This document shows positions 26,588 to 35,018 of a stretch of DNA of 38,021 nucleotides, piece by piece. Where the stretch lies: assembly GCA_027686065.1 (NCBI GenBank), contig JAQCTH010000037.1, positions 1 through 38,021 on the forward strand, read 5' to 3'. Position 1 is the stretch's first letter. Each line of letters opens with the position of its first letter. This stretch comes from Clostridiaceae bacterium AF10-41. Lineage in GTDB: Bacteria > Bacillota > Clostridia > Clostridiales > Clostridiaceae. Both the position numbers and the translations under genes were made by a program. Below the pieces are notes generated by a model. That model worked only from the letters and a program-made list of their open reading frames with translations. It did no database searches and was not told where the DNA came from.

Positions 26588-27559
26588 CTATCCTCCAATT
26601 TGATTCATAAATTTTAATTCTTTATCTTTACTTTTCTGCATAAATAAATGTTTTTCTGGTTTATTGAAAATTCCATTTTGTATTGCAAGTGACAAATCTT
26701 TATCAGAAACTCCACTTCTAATTAATTTCTTTAAATCGATACCATAATTAAAATGTAAACATTGTTTCAAAAATCCTTCTGGCGTTAATCTAATTCTATT
26801 ACACTCTTCGCAAAAACAATTACTTATTGCACTTATAAATCCAATTTTACCTTTAGCACCATTTAATTTTATATAAGTTGCTGGACCACCACTTTTATTT
26901 CTTTTAACTTCTTCAAATTTCTTATAATTATTTTTAATAACTTCTATAATATCTTCATTATTAATTCCTTTATAGTGGCCTCCTACTCCAATTGGCATAA
27001 GTTCTATAAACCTTACATCTATTGGCTTCTTTAAAGTTAAATTAACAAAATCTATTATCTCCTTGTCATTAATTCCTTTTATCATAACAGTATTTAATTT
27101 TACTTTAATTCCAAGTGATATACATTTATCTATTGCTGATAGTACCTTTTTCAAATCTCCTAATCTAGTTAATCTTTTAAAGCTTTCTTTCTTTAAGGAA
27201 TCTAAACTTATATTAACACCTTTTAATCCTGATTTTGCAAGAATTTCTACATTTTCCTCTAGTAATATCCCATTTGTAGTTAAATATATTTCTCCTATTC
27301 CTGGTATAGTGTTTATATTTTGTATAAGACCTACTATATCTTTTCTAACTAAAGGCTCTCCACCAGTAAATCTTACTTTCTTAATTCCAAATTTCGCACT
27401 TTCACATACTATTTTATATATTTCATCATTAGTTAATTTATCTTCATTTTTAAGAAAAGTATTATCTTTTTCTTCCATACAATATATGCATCTTAAATTA
27501 CAGTTGTCAGTTAATGAAATTCTTAAATAGTCTATTTCTCTGCCATATTTATCTTTCAT
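26588..27559 (-). CDS. moaA: GTP 3',8-cyclase MoaA
   Basis: A radical-SAM enzyme for the first step of molybdopterin synthesis. The 323 residues have normal length. The SAM cluster motif is C20-x3-C24-x2-C27. The second, substrate-binding cluster is in NCFCEECNRIRLTPEGFLKQ. The usual C-terminal GG is present (NQIGG). The start is one base after the moaC stop. MoaC, encoded immediately upstream, completes the conversion to cyclic pyranopterin phosphate. Confidence 0.95.
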   Translation of the reverse strand: MKDKYGREIDYLRISLTDNCNLRCIYCMEEKDNTFLKNEDKLTNDEIYKIVCESAKFGIKKVRFTGGEPLVRKDIVGLIQNINTIPGIGEIYLTTNGILLEENVEILAKSGLKGVNISLDSLKKESFKRLTRLGDLKKVLSAIDKCISLGIKVKLNTVMIKGINDKEIIDFVNLTLKKPIDVRFIELMPIGVGGHYKGINNEDIIEVIKNNYKKFEEVKRNKSGGPATYIKLNGAKGKIGFISAISNCFCEECNRIRLTPEGFLKQCLHFNYGIDLKKLIRSGVSDKDLSLAIQNGIFNKPEKHLFMQKSKDKELKFMNQIGG

Positions 27560-27560
27560 A

Positions 27561-28055
27561 TTATTTTAAAGAGCTATCATAAAAATTAAACTCTCCACTC
27601 TTACCCCCTGTTTTTTTTAGTAAATGAGTGTACTCTATAACCATTCTTTTATCTACAGCTTTACACATATCATATATTGTTAATGCTGAAATTGTAGCTG
27701 CAGTTAAAGCCTCCATTTCAACTCCTGTTTTATCTACTATTTTTACAGTTGCTTTAATTTTAATGCTACTATCCTCATCATTTATTTCAAAATCTATATT
27801 ACAACTCGATATCATTAAAGGGTGACACATAGGTATTAAATTAGATGTTTGCTTACTAGCCATTATTCCTGCAACTCTAGCCACTCCTAAAACATCTCCT
27901 TTGCCTATTTCCCCTTTTTTTATAAGTTCTAACGTTTCTTCACTTACTTTTATTTTAGAAATTGCAATTGCAACTCTTTCAGTTTCCTTCTTTTCTGATA
28001 CATCTACCATCTTTGCGTTTCCACTATTATCGAAATGAGTAAATTTACTATTCAT
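27561..28055 (-). CDS. moaC: Cyclic pyranopterin monophosphate synthase MoaC
   Basis: Converts the MoaA product to cyclic pyranopterin monophosphate. 164 residues, with the family blocks [22 protein letters not shown] and [10 protein letters not shown], the invariant Asp-Met of IYDMCKAVD, and the Lys residues near KKTGGKSG. It lies nine bases after the MoeA-like gene and is almost contiguous with moaA. Confidence 0.95.
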   Translation of the reverse strand: MNSKFTHFDNSGNAKMVDVSEKKETERVAIAISKIKVSEETLELIKKGEIGKGDVLGVARVAGIMASKQTSNLIPMCHPLMISSCNIDFEINDEDSSIKIKATVKIVDKTGVEMEALTAATISALTIYDMCKAVDKRMVIEYTHLLKKTGGKSGEFNFYDSSLK

Positions 28056-28064
28056 TATATCCTC

Positions 28065-29081
28065 CTACTTTCCAAAAGAACAATGTGGGAAAGTACAAAC
28101 CTTACAATCTAAGCACAATCCTCCATGTCCATAAGCTGCTATATCCTCTAAAGTTAATTTTTCATCTGATAGTACTCTTGGTAGTACTAAATCTAATACT
28201 GTTCTTTTTGAATACATTGCGCAACTTGGCACTCCAAGTATAGGTGTATCTTTATAATAAGCTAATAAGAACATAGCTCCTGGTAATACTGGTGATCCAT
28301 AAGTAACAAGTTCTCCGCCACATTCTTTTATAGCAGTTGGTGTTACGTCATCTGGGTCTACTGACATTCCCCCTGTGCATACAATCATATCTACATTTTC
28401 ACTTAATCCATTTTTTATTTCTTCTATTATTTTTTCTTTAGAATCTGGTAAAATAACTTGCTTTATTACTTCACTTCCATAATATCCAAGCTTTGATTTT
28501 ATAACTGGTAAAAAGGCATCTTTTATTCTTCCATTATAGACTTCGGTACCTGTTGTTATAAGTAAACATTTCTTGGGCTTTATTTTTTCCACATAAATAA
28601 TTTTATTTTTTATTAATTTTTCTGCATTAATTATTTTATCTTCATCAATTATTAACGGAATAACTCTTGTTGCACCTATTTTCTCGCCTTTTTTTATTGG
28701 AGTATTATTATGTAGTGTTGATACTATTATTTCTCCAAGACTATTAATTTTAAGTAATTCATCTTTATTTATTTTTAAAACTCCATCTATATCTGCAAAA
28801 AAGTCCACTTTTCCTTCTTTGATTTCTTTTGATTTACAGCCACCCTCTCCAAGTACAAGGTTTGAGATCCTAATTGCAGCATCATTTTCATGTAATTCTC
28901 CTTCACTAGGTTCCCATACATAAATATGCTCTTTGCCTATGGATAATAATTTTTCAATATCTTCCTCTTTTATAACATGACCCTTTTTAAAAAGTCTTCC
29001 TTTGAATTCTCCTGGTATTATTTGAGTAACATCATGAGATAATATACACCCAACAGAATCATATACACTTATCATTTTCAT
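28065..29081 (-). CDS. MoeA-like molybdopterin-binding protein with C-terminal Cys cluster
   Basis: A 338-residue protein. After about 160 divergent residues (MKMISVYDSVGCILSHDVTQ) comes a MoCF_biosynth domain with the MPT-binding pattern LITTGTEVYNGR and VCTGGMSVDPDDVTPTAI. It ends in a compact cysteine cluster, C323-x2-C326-x2-C329-x4-C334, that could bind zinc or an Fe-S cluster. It is shorter than MoeA and co-exists with a full MoeA and a MogA here. Its role may be cofactor insertion, storage or sensing; this is not known. It lies between mogA and moaC. Confidence 0.8.
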   Translation of the reverse strand: MKMISVYDSVGCILSHDVTQIIPGEFKGRLFKKGHVIKEEDIEKLLSIGKEHIYVWEPSEGELHENDAAIRISNLVLGEGGCKSKEIKEGKVDFFADIDGVLKINKDELLKINSLGEIIVSTLHNNTPIKKGEKIGATRVIPLIIDEDKIINAEKLIKNKIIYVEKIKPKKCLLITTGTEVYNGRIKDAFLPVIKSKLGYYGSEVIKQVILPDSKEKIIEEIKNGLSENVDMIVCTGGMSVDPDDVTPTAIKECGGELVTYGSPVLPGAMFLLAYYKDTPILGVPSCAMYSKRTVLDLVLPRVLSDEKLTLEDIAAYGHGGLCLDCKVCTFPHCSFGK

Positions 29082-29142
29082 TTTACTTAATCTCCTATAA
29101 AATTAATAATATTTCTAATAATTTCTTTAGATATAATTATGT

Positions 29143-29634
29143 TTACTTTCTCGCACATTCCTTTGATTCCCCAATCAAAATATCAATCCCATGCTTTAAC
29201 TCATCTAATATAAAATCTAAAGCTTCTTTACATGCTTTTGGACTTCCTGGCAAATTTACTATTAATGTATCTTTTCTTATACCTGATACTGCTCTTGAAA
29301 GCATTGCTCTTTTAGTTATTTGAAGACTATACATTCTTATAGCTTCACAAATTCCTGGTGCTTCTCTATCAATTATTTCTTTGGTTGCCTCTGGAGTTAT
29401 GTCTCTTTTGGAGAATCCAGTACCACCTGTACTTAATATTAAATTAACCTTTAGTTCATCACTCATATATATAAATTCTTTTTTTAATATCTCATTTTCA
29501 TCAGGTACAATTATCATTTTTTCTACTTTGAAACCTGCATTTTCTACTATTTCTTTAATAACTGCTCCACTTTTGTCTTCCCTCTCTCCTATATACCCTT
29601 TATCACTACTTGTTATTATTCCAACAGTGTACAT
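29143..29634 (-). CDS. mogA: Molybdopterin adenylyltransferase (MogA/MoaB)
   Basis: A 163-residue single MoCF_biosynth domain that adenylates molybdopterin before metal insertion by MoeA. Key blocks are VGIITSSDKGYIGEREDKSG, LILSTGGTGFSKRDITPEAT and TLIVNLPGSPKACKE. Its ATG shares one base with the stop of mobA (TAATG). MogA and MoaB names are used interchangeably for this type. Confidence 0.9.
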   Translation of the reverse strand: MYTVGIITSSDKGYIGEREDKSGAVIKEIVENAGFKVEKMIIVPDENEILKKEFIYMSDELKVNLILSTGGTGFSKRDITPEATKEIIDREAPGICEAIRMYSLQITKRAMLSRAVSGIRKDTLIVNLPGSPKACKEALDFILDELKHGIDILIGESKECARK

Positions 29635-30209
29635 TAAATTTCCTCCAAGTCATTATATTCATTAATTGTATTTATGTTTGAAAACTCTTTTTCACTTAGC
29701 ACTTTATATTTTTTATCTTCTAACACTTTATATTTTGTTGACATTATAAACTTTTTTAATTTATTTTCATTATTTAGTAAAGCTTCTTCAACTCTAGGAA
29801 TTAGTTCTTTAGAATATATGGCACATAATGGTTGAAGTTTTTCATTTATTTTAGGTACTAAAACTTCATATTCTTCATTTATATCACTTATAAACTTTAA
29901 GATATCTTTTGTAATTAAAGGCATGTCACAAGCAATACAAAAAACATTCTCATTTCTCGAATTTTTAAGTGCTGAATGTATTCCAGATAAAGGACCATTT
30001 CCTAAATATATATCATTAAAAACTTTCAAACCAAACTGTGTATAATCTTCTTTATTATTAGATATAATTATTACTTCATCAAAATCCTTTCCTTGATATA
30101 TTATATTTTCTATAAATGTTTTTTCTTTAAAAAGTAATAATGCTTTGTTATTATAATTCATCCTACTGCTTTTTCCACCTGCTAAAATGGCTAATGTTTT
30201 ATTTATCAT
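29634..30209 (-). CDS. mobA: Molybdenum cofactor guanylyltransferase MobA
   Basis: Attaches GMP to molybdopterin to form the MGD cofactor used by NarA. 191 residues with the nucleotidyltransferase signature LAILAGGKSSRM at residues 6-17, Lys23 in NNKALL, and the metal-binding IACDMPLI. It lies eight bases after moeA. Its presence fits the bis-MGD type of the nitrate reductase encoded downstream. Confidence 0.92.
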   Translation of the reverse strand: MINKTLAILAGGKSSRMNYNNKALLLFKEKTFIENIIYQGKDFDEVIIISNNKEDYTQFGLKVFNDIYLGNGPLSGIHSALKNSRNENVFCIACDMPLITKDILKFISDINEEYEVLVPKINEKLQPLCAIYSKELIPRVEEALLNNENKLKKFIMSTKYKVLEDKKYKVLSEKEFSNINTINEYNDLEEI

Positions 30210-30217
30210 CTTTTCTC

Positions 30218-31423
30218 CTAAAGTTTTATAATATCTACTAAATCACCTTTACTTTTACCATAATTGTTAACTTCTATTTCAATTATACAATTTGAATTTA
30301 TTGCAGAACTAAGTATTCCATTTCCTGATTTAGTTTGTGTTATATATACATATTGTCTATAATTATCAATTTCTGCATATCCTCTTATGAATCTTCTTTG
30401 AGGACTTTTCTTTTTGATGTCTTGTAATAATATTGCTTTTTCTCTATTTATTTTGATTTCTTTATATCCAGATAATTTTTCAAGAGTTGGCTTAACTAAT
30501 AGTTCGAAAGTTGTTAGTGCCGCTGTTGGATTGCCTGATAAACTTAGTATAATTGACTTATTTATCTTACTACATAAAACTGCTGAACCTGGTTTGATAT
30601 TAATTTTCCAAAAAAGCTTTTTCCCACTTGTTATATCTATGGCTTCTTTAAGTAAATCCTTTTCTCCTACCGAAACTCCTCCAGTTGTAATTATTAAATC
30701 TACCTTCTTAGACAATTCTTCAATACAATTACCTATTTCCTTAGAATCATCATTTATATGACTAATATATTTAACATCATATCCAAGTTCACCTAATCTA
30801 GATAATATAGAATATTTATTACTGTTATAAATTTTCCCCTCTGTTAGATCAAGGCCAATATCAATAACTTCATCACCAGTACTTATAAATGCCACTTTAG
30901 GTTTTCTATATACTTTTATTTTATTTATTCCTGAACTAGCTAAAATTCCAATGTCAGCATAATTAATTTTTTTATTTGACTTTACAAGTAAACTTCCTTG
31001 TAATATATCTTCTCCCTTTATGCAAATATTCTCATTTTCATTTATATTTTTTCTTAAAACAATATAATCTTCTTCTATAACTACATCTTCTTGTTTTATA
31101 ACAGCATTTGCTCCCTTCGGAATTGGTGCTCCTGTCATTATTTTAATTGCTGTTTCTTCACTTACAATATTATTACAGACTCCTCCTGCATAAACCTTAT
31201 CTATTATCTTTAATTTTTTATTAATTAAATCTTTATTATTACAAATAAATGCATATCCATCCATAGCAGATTTATTAAAAGGTGGATTATTTATTTGTGC
31301 ATATATATCTTCAGATACTATTCTATTTAATCCATTAATTAAACCTAATTCTTCAATGTCTAAATTATCTACATTTTCATTTAATATTTCCAGTGCCTCA
31401 TTTAATGATATAAAGGATCTCAC
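30218..31423 (-). CDS. moeA: Molybdopterin molybdenumtransferase MoeA
   Basis: Inserts molybdate into adenylated molybdopterin. The 401 residues have the MoeA domain order: an N-terminal domain with NNPPFNKSAMDGYAF, a beta domain with IKIMTGAPIPKGANAVIKQE, the MoCF domain with VAFISTGDEVIDIG and LIITTGGVSVGEKDLL, and a C-terminal barrel. The start is GTG 31423 after AAAGGAGG. It is the first gene behind the structured leader and terminator at 31490-31771, so its expression is probably attenuated. Confidence 0.94.
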   Translation of the reverse strand: MRSFISLNEALEILNENVDNLDIEELGLINGLNRIVSEDIYAQINNPPFNKSAMDGYAFICNNKDLINKKLKIIDKVYAGGVCNNIVSEETAIKIMTGAPIPKGANAVIKQEDVVIEEDYIVLRKNINENENICIKGEDILQGSLLVKSNKKINYADIGILASSGINKIKVYRKPKVAFISTGDEVIDIGLDLTEGKIYNSNKYSILSRLGELGYDVKYISHINDDSKEIGNCIEELSKKVDLIITTGGVSVGEKDLLKEAIDITSGKKLFWKINIKPGSAVLCSKINKSIILSLSGNPTAALTTFELLVKPTLEKLSGYKEIKINREKAILLQDIKKKSPQRRFIRGYAEIDNYRQYVYITQTKSGNGILSSAINSNCIIEIEVNNYGKSKGDLVDIIKL

Positions 31424-31489
31424 TTTCTTCCTCCTTTAAAAATTCATATAATTATCTTTTAAGATAATATTGGTTTGTATTTTCTATAC

Positions 31490-31531
31490 AAAAAAGCTTA
31501 TTACTCATGATTTGGTGAGTAATAAGCTTTT
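31490..31531 (-). terminator. Strong terminator in the moeA leader (attenuator)
   Basis: A perfect 16-bp stem (31492-31507 with 31516-31531) around an 8-base loop, followed on the minus strand by six T. Only about 65 bases separate it from the moeA start and no convincing promoter lies between, so it is likely to control entry into the operon. Confidence 0.85.
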
Positions 31532-31653
31532 AATTTAAATATAAATAAACACCTTTTATAGTGCTAAAATCTACTTAATCCATAAATCTTAAAATAATAT
31601 TAATATTATTTTAAAACTCATATTTTATAAGTAATTATATATTTAAATCAACT

Positions 31654-31771
31654 TATTTTCCTTCCCAAATCGTGGAGATGCTATTTTTTCAAATAAACAC
31701 CCTGTGAATTTATAATTCAGGCATAGAATCCATAGACTGTATCCTTAGGTAATACTATGCTCTAGAAAATA
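31654..31771 (-). ncRNA. Structured leader RNA with GAAA tetraloop and 11-nt receptor; candidate Moco-class riboswitch
   Basis: The transcript can fold as follows. P1 is UAUUUUC (31771-31765) with GAAAAUA (31660-31654). P2 is GCAUAG (31760-31755) with CUAUGC (31726-31721), and it carries CCUAAG (31749-31744) opposite UAUGG (31734-31730), the canonical 11-nt tetraloop receptor. P3 is CCUG/CAGG with AAUU/AAUU (31721-31701). P4 is GGUGUUUAUUU with AAAUAGCAUC around a GAAA loop (31701-31677). It sits right after the mobB stop and before moeA. The sequence shows the receptor and tetraloop; assignment to the molybdenum cofactor riboswitch class is inferred from the genes. The receptor-before-loop order does not fit the c-di-GMP-I riboswitch. 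Confidence 0.6.
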
Positions 31772-32281
31772 TTATTGATAATTTTCAAGTTTAAAATCTT
31801 CTTCTTTCTCTATTAAATTAGCAAGTTTTTTAAAATCATTTTTGTCTATAACTAAAATATTATCTAATCTTAAGTTTATATCGCTTGCTATTGCTATAAG
31901 ATTGTTCTTAGGCGTTATTATTTTACTACTAACACCATTTCTATATACTTCTATCTTTCTTAAATTACTTTTCTTATATCCTTCTACTAAAATTATATCT
32001 TTATCTATAGCTATATTTATTAAATCATAAATTTCAGTTTCTTCTTTTAATTCTTTTATTATTGCAAGTCTAGAACTAGAGGATATTATTATAGTTTCTG
32101 AACCTGCTTCTCTATGTTTATATGTATCTTTTCCTTTTTTATCAATATCAAATCCATGAACATCATGTTTAATTGTTGCTACACTTAAATTTCTACTTCT
32201 TAATTCTCTTATTAAGCCTTCCATTACAAATGTTTTTCCCACATTTGATTTTTCTCCGATTATATTAATTACCTTTGGCAT
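31772..32281 (-). CDS. mobB: Molybdopterin-guanine dinucleotide biosynthesis adaptor MobB
   Basis: A 169-residue GTP-binding accessory protein that works with MobA. The P-loop is IIGEKSNVGKT near the N terminus, and further blocks are VATIKHDVHGFDIDKKGKDT and IILVEGYKKS. ATG 32281 follows AAAGGATGGAAATT; an ATG three codons earlier is inside that ribosome site. It lies 220 bases after the ABC ATPase gene and upstream of the leader RNA. Confidence 0.9.
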   Translation of the reverse strand: MPKVINIIGEKSNVGKTFVMEGLIRELRSRNLSVATIKHDVHGFDIDKKGKDTYKHREAGSETIIISSSSRLAIIKELKEETEIYDLINIAIDKDIILVEGYKKSNLRKIEVYRNGVSSKIITPKNNLIAIASDINLRLDNILVIDKNDFKKLANLIEKEEDFKLENYQ

Positions 32282-32501
32282 AATTTCCATCCTTTAAGTA
32301 TTTTAAATTATATCCTTAAACTTATACTTATTATATTCTAGATTTTCTATAATAATCCTTCTGTAAACTATATCATCAATTAAATTTTATCCTAAATATT
32401 ATTTTTTCCTTTATTACTTCCATTAATTCAAATTTATTATATTTAATATTTCTTAAGTATTTCTTTTATAAAAATTCTAATCATTTTACGCTTAAACTTA
32501 A

Positions 32502-33095
32502 CTATTTAATTATTTCTTTAATAACAGGCTCATTTTTAAGTAATATTATTTTATCAGCAATTTCCTTTGCTTCCTCTATATCATGACTTATTATTATAGC
32601 CGTTTTACCTTTTTCATAGATATATCCTTTTATGAATCTAATGATATTTTCTTTATTCTCTTTATCTAATCCCTTAAAGGGTTCATCCATAATAAAAATA
32701 TCTCCATCGTACAGTATAGCTCTAGCTATACTTACCCTTTGCTTCATTCCACCACTTAACTCATGAGGATATAACTTTTCACAATTTATTAAATTCATAT
32801 TTTGTAATATAGTTTTAATTCTTCTTTTTCTATCTTCTTTTTTAACTTTATTTTTTATTACTATTTCTAAATTCTTATAAATATTCTTCCAAGGTATTAA
32901 TCTACTTTCTTGAAAAACAACACTAATATCAACATTTTTCAAAAATAAATCATTTTTTATATATTTTATTAAAGTAGTTTTTCCTATACCAGATTCACCC
33001 ATTATATAATTTATAGTATTTTCTTGAAATTCTATAAAAAAGTTTTCATATAATATTTTATCTTCAAAGCTTATATTAATATTGTTAAATCGCAT
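32502..33095 (-). CDS. ABC transporter ATPase, nitrate/sulfonate/taurine class
   Basis: A 197-residue ATPase with Walker A GESGIGKTT, the Q-loop VFQESRLIPWKN typical of SsuB/TauB/NrtD, signature SGGMKQRVSIA and Walker B IFIMDEPFKGLD. It is shorter than usual at the C terminus. ATG 33095 overlaps the permease stop (TGATG), and AGGAG lies in the permease end. It energises the importer formed with the two genes upstream. Confidence 0.88.
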   Translation of the reverse strand: MRFNNINISFEDKILYENFFIEFQENTINYIMGESGIGKTTLIKYIKNDLFLKNVDISVVFQESRLIPWKNIYKNLEIVIKNKVKKEDRKRRIKTILQNMNLINCEKLYPHELSGGMKQRVSIARAILYDGDIFIMDEPFKGLDKENKENIIRFIKGYIYEKGKTAIIISHDIEEAKEIADKIILLKNEPVIKEIIK

Positions 33096-33856
33096 CAAAT
33101 ATATCTCCTGCCTTTAATAAAATTATGGGTAATATACAAAATAAATTTATCACTTATATAGCAAAGAATCGCAACTATTATTATCCACCCAAATATTCCT
33201 GCTGTATTAAAATTTATCTTTTCTCCTTGAATTGCACTTCCTATACCATAAGTAGGCTGTCCATAAACTTCTCCTGCAATTACAACTTTTAAAACTAAAG
33301 AAAATGTTGATGTTGCTATTGAAGAAATATTAATGATTATTGATTGAATATGAACATTTAAAATTTTATCTAAAAGAGAAATTTTAAAGCTTTCAAGCAT
33401 TTCATTTAAATCATTATTTCCATTAAATATTGAATTAACTGTTGTTTCATATAAAATTGGAAATGATATAACAATTCCTATTAAATAAGCTGCATAATTT
33501 TTATTTAGCCAAATTAGTGCAATTAATATAAAAGCTATTGTTGGTATTGATTTTATTATTGAATTTATAGGATATAAAAAATTATATATAAATTTATTAA
33601 AGCCTGATAACATTCCTAACATAATTGAAATTGCTAAAGCTATACTAAAGCTTATAACTGACCTTAATAAGGAATTGAGAATATTTAATAAGAAGTTTTT
33701 TTCTTTTACTATACTTAACATTTCCCTTGATATTTCACTTATCTTAGGCAAATAAATAGAATTATTAATTTTATTTGATAAAAATATCCATATCCCAACT
33801 ATAATAAGCAGAGATATGAATATTATTTTTTTATCTTTCATAGAAGAATTTTTCAT
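33095..33856 (-). CDS. ABC transporter permease, nitrate/sulfonate/taurine class
   Basis: A 253-residue inner-membrane protein with about six helices. The BPD_transp_1 core includes NSIIKSIPTIAFILIALIWL and a late VVIAGEVYGQPTYGIGSAIQ block as in SsuC/NrtB. ATG 33856 lies inside the end of the binding-protein gene (26-base overlap) and has AAAGG six bases before it. An ATG five codons later is an alternative. Confidence 0.87.
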   Translation of the reverse strand: MKNSSMKDKKIIFISLLIIVGIWIFLSNKINNSIYLPKISEISREMLSIVKEKNFLLNILNSLLRSVISFSIALAISIMLGMLSGFNKFIYNFLYPINSIIKSIPTIAFILIALIWLNKNYAAYLIGIVISFPILYETTVNSIFNGNNDLNEMLESFKISLLDKILNVHIQSIIINISSIATSTFSLVLKVVIAGEVYGQPTYGIGSAIQGEKINFNTAGIFGWIIIVAILCYISDKFILYITHNFIKGRRYI

Positions 33857-34829
33857 CTGGTACCTTTTCTCCTATTGATTTTGAATTTTCACTTTCTAAA
33901 ACTTTAAAATAGTCCAAGTAATCTTCTTTACTATCCTTAGCCTTTGAAAAACTTATATTACTATTTTTGATTGATTTTTCTAATATGTTCACATCTACTT
34001 GTGATCCATTTTCTACTGAATACTGTGCAGCTTCTTTGTTGTTTTCATTTACCCATTCAATAGACTCACTTACTTTATTTATAAACTTATCAAGAAAATC
34101 TTTATCATTATTTATTATATCTTCTTTAACAATTATACTAGCTTGTGGGAATCCCTTATCACCACTAAATTTTTCTTTCCATAATTCATTTAAGCTAGCT
34201 ATTATTTTTACATCAGGATTTTTACTAACTATTGTTGTTAATGCTGGCTCTGGGACAACTGCAAATTTAGCTTTTCCACCTAATATAGCTGGTGCAAGTT
34301 CTGTAGGCCCTCCAACATAACTTAATGTTACTTCACTTTCTTGTATTCCACTTTCCTTTAAAAGAGTTTTAAAAACTATATCAGGAGTTAATCCGCTTCC
34401 TATATTATAAACTTCTTTTCCTTTAAGCTCATTAAATGCAATTTCGCCTTCAGTTGAAATTACATATAAAGCTCCATATCCTGTTGTTCCAATTAATTTA
34501 TACCCAAGCCCTTTATTATAAGCTTGTGCTGCAAGATTAGATGGTACTATAGCTATATCTGGTTCTCCTTTCATAACTGAAGTTGCTAATGTATCTGATG
34601 TATTTTCTATAGAATAATTAATAATATATTTACCATCGACCTGCATATTTTCTTTTATAAGCCTTGAGATTGCTGTAGCTGGAACCCCATTTGGTACAAA
34701 TATAGATATTTGTTTCGCTTCTTTATCGTCTACTATAGTTTCTTCTACTTTTCCTTTACAGCTTGTCAACATTAATAGCATTGCAAGCATAATTAAAACA
34801 ATCACTTTAACTTTATTACCTTTTTTCAT
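33831..34829 (-). CDS. ABC transporter substrate-binding lipoprotein, NrtA/SsuA-like
   Basis: A 332-residue lipoprotein from ATG 34829, nine bases after GGAGG; a longer frame adds 12 residues without support. The signal peptide ends in LTSC (lipobox). The mature protein has the NMT1/SsuA-like fold: ISIFVPNGVPATAISRLI, then MKGEPDIAIVPSNLAAQAYN, then the GKEVYNIGSGLTPD hinge. Its ligand cannot be read from sequence. The setting beside molybdenum cofactor and nitrate reductase genes makes nitrate, nitrite or another oxyanion reasonable. It is first in the three-gene operon and has its own promoter. Confidence 0.85.
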   Translation of the reverse strand: MKKGNKVKVIVLIMLAMLLMLTSCKGKVEETIVDDKEAKQISIFVPNGVPATAISRLIKENMQVDGKYIINYSIENTSDTLATSVMKGEPDIAIVPSNLAAQAYNKGLGYKLIGTTGYGALYVISTEGEIAFNELKGKEVYNIGSGLTPDIVFKTLLKESGIQESEVTLSYVGGPTELAPAILGGKAKFAVVPEPALTTIVSKNPDVKIIASLNELWKEKFSGDKGFPQASIIVKEDIINNDKDFLDKFINKVSESIEWVNENNKEAAQYSVENGSQVDVNILEKSIKNSNISFSKAKDSKEDYLDYFKVLESENSKSIGEKVPDEKFFYER

Positions 34830-34863
34830 GTTATCTAACCTCCACATTTTACTACATATTACC

Positions 34864-34891
34864 ATTATATCACTAATGTTAATATACTCAA
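34864..34891 (-). promoter_or_regulatory. Promoter of the ABC importer operon
   Basis: TTGAGT (34891-34886) and a perfect TATAAT (34869-34864) with a 16-base spacer on the minus strand, about 35 bases before the start codon. Confidence 0.65.
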
Positions 34892-34958
34892 ATTTAAATT
34901 AATATAGATTCAAATGATATTATAAGTTATTTTTTATCTTATAAAGAGTTTTTTTATA

Positions 34959-34987
34959 TTGAATTAATTTTGATTTATAGCTATAAT
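34959..34987 (+). promoter_or_regulatory. Promoter of the DUF4003 gene
   Basis: TTGAAT (34959-34964) and a perfect TATAAT (34982-34987) with a 17-base spacer, divergent from the importer promoter. Confidence 0.7.
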
Positions 34988-35018
34988 ATTATTATAAATT
35001 TTAAGGAGATGAAACTTT

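Larger units (their letters stand above)
31424..31771 (-). other. Leader region between mobB and moeA
   Basis: These 348 bases hold no gene. In transcription order they contain a structured RNA (31771-31654), a 26-base perfect palindrome (31614-31589), an 11-base repeat of a helix strand of that RNA (31553-31543), a strong terminator (31531-31490) and the moeA ribosome site. Confidence 0.7.

Noticed and set aside
31654..31771. c-di-GMP-I (GEMM) riboswitch
   Set aside because: It also uses a GAAA loop and receptor, but with the loop hairpin first. Here the receptor comes first, and the conserved GEMM core sequences are absent.
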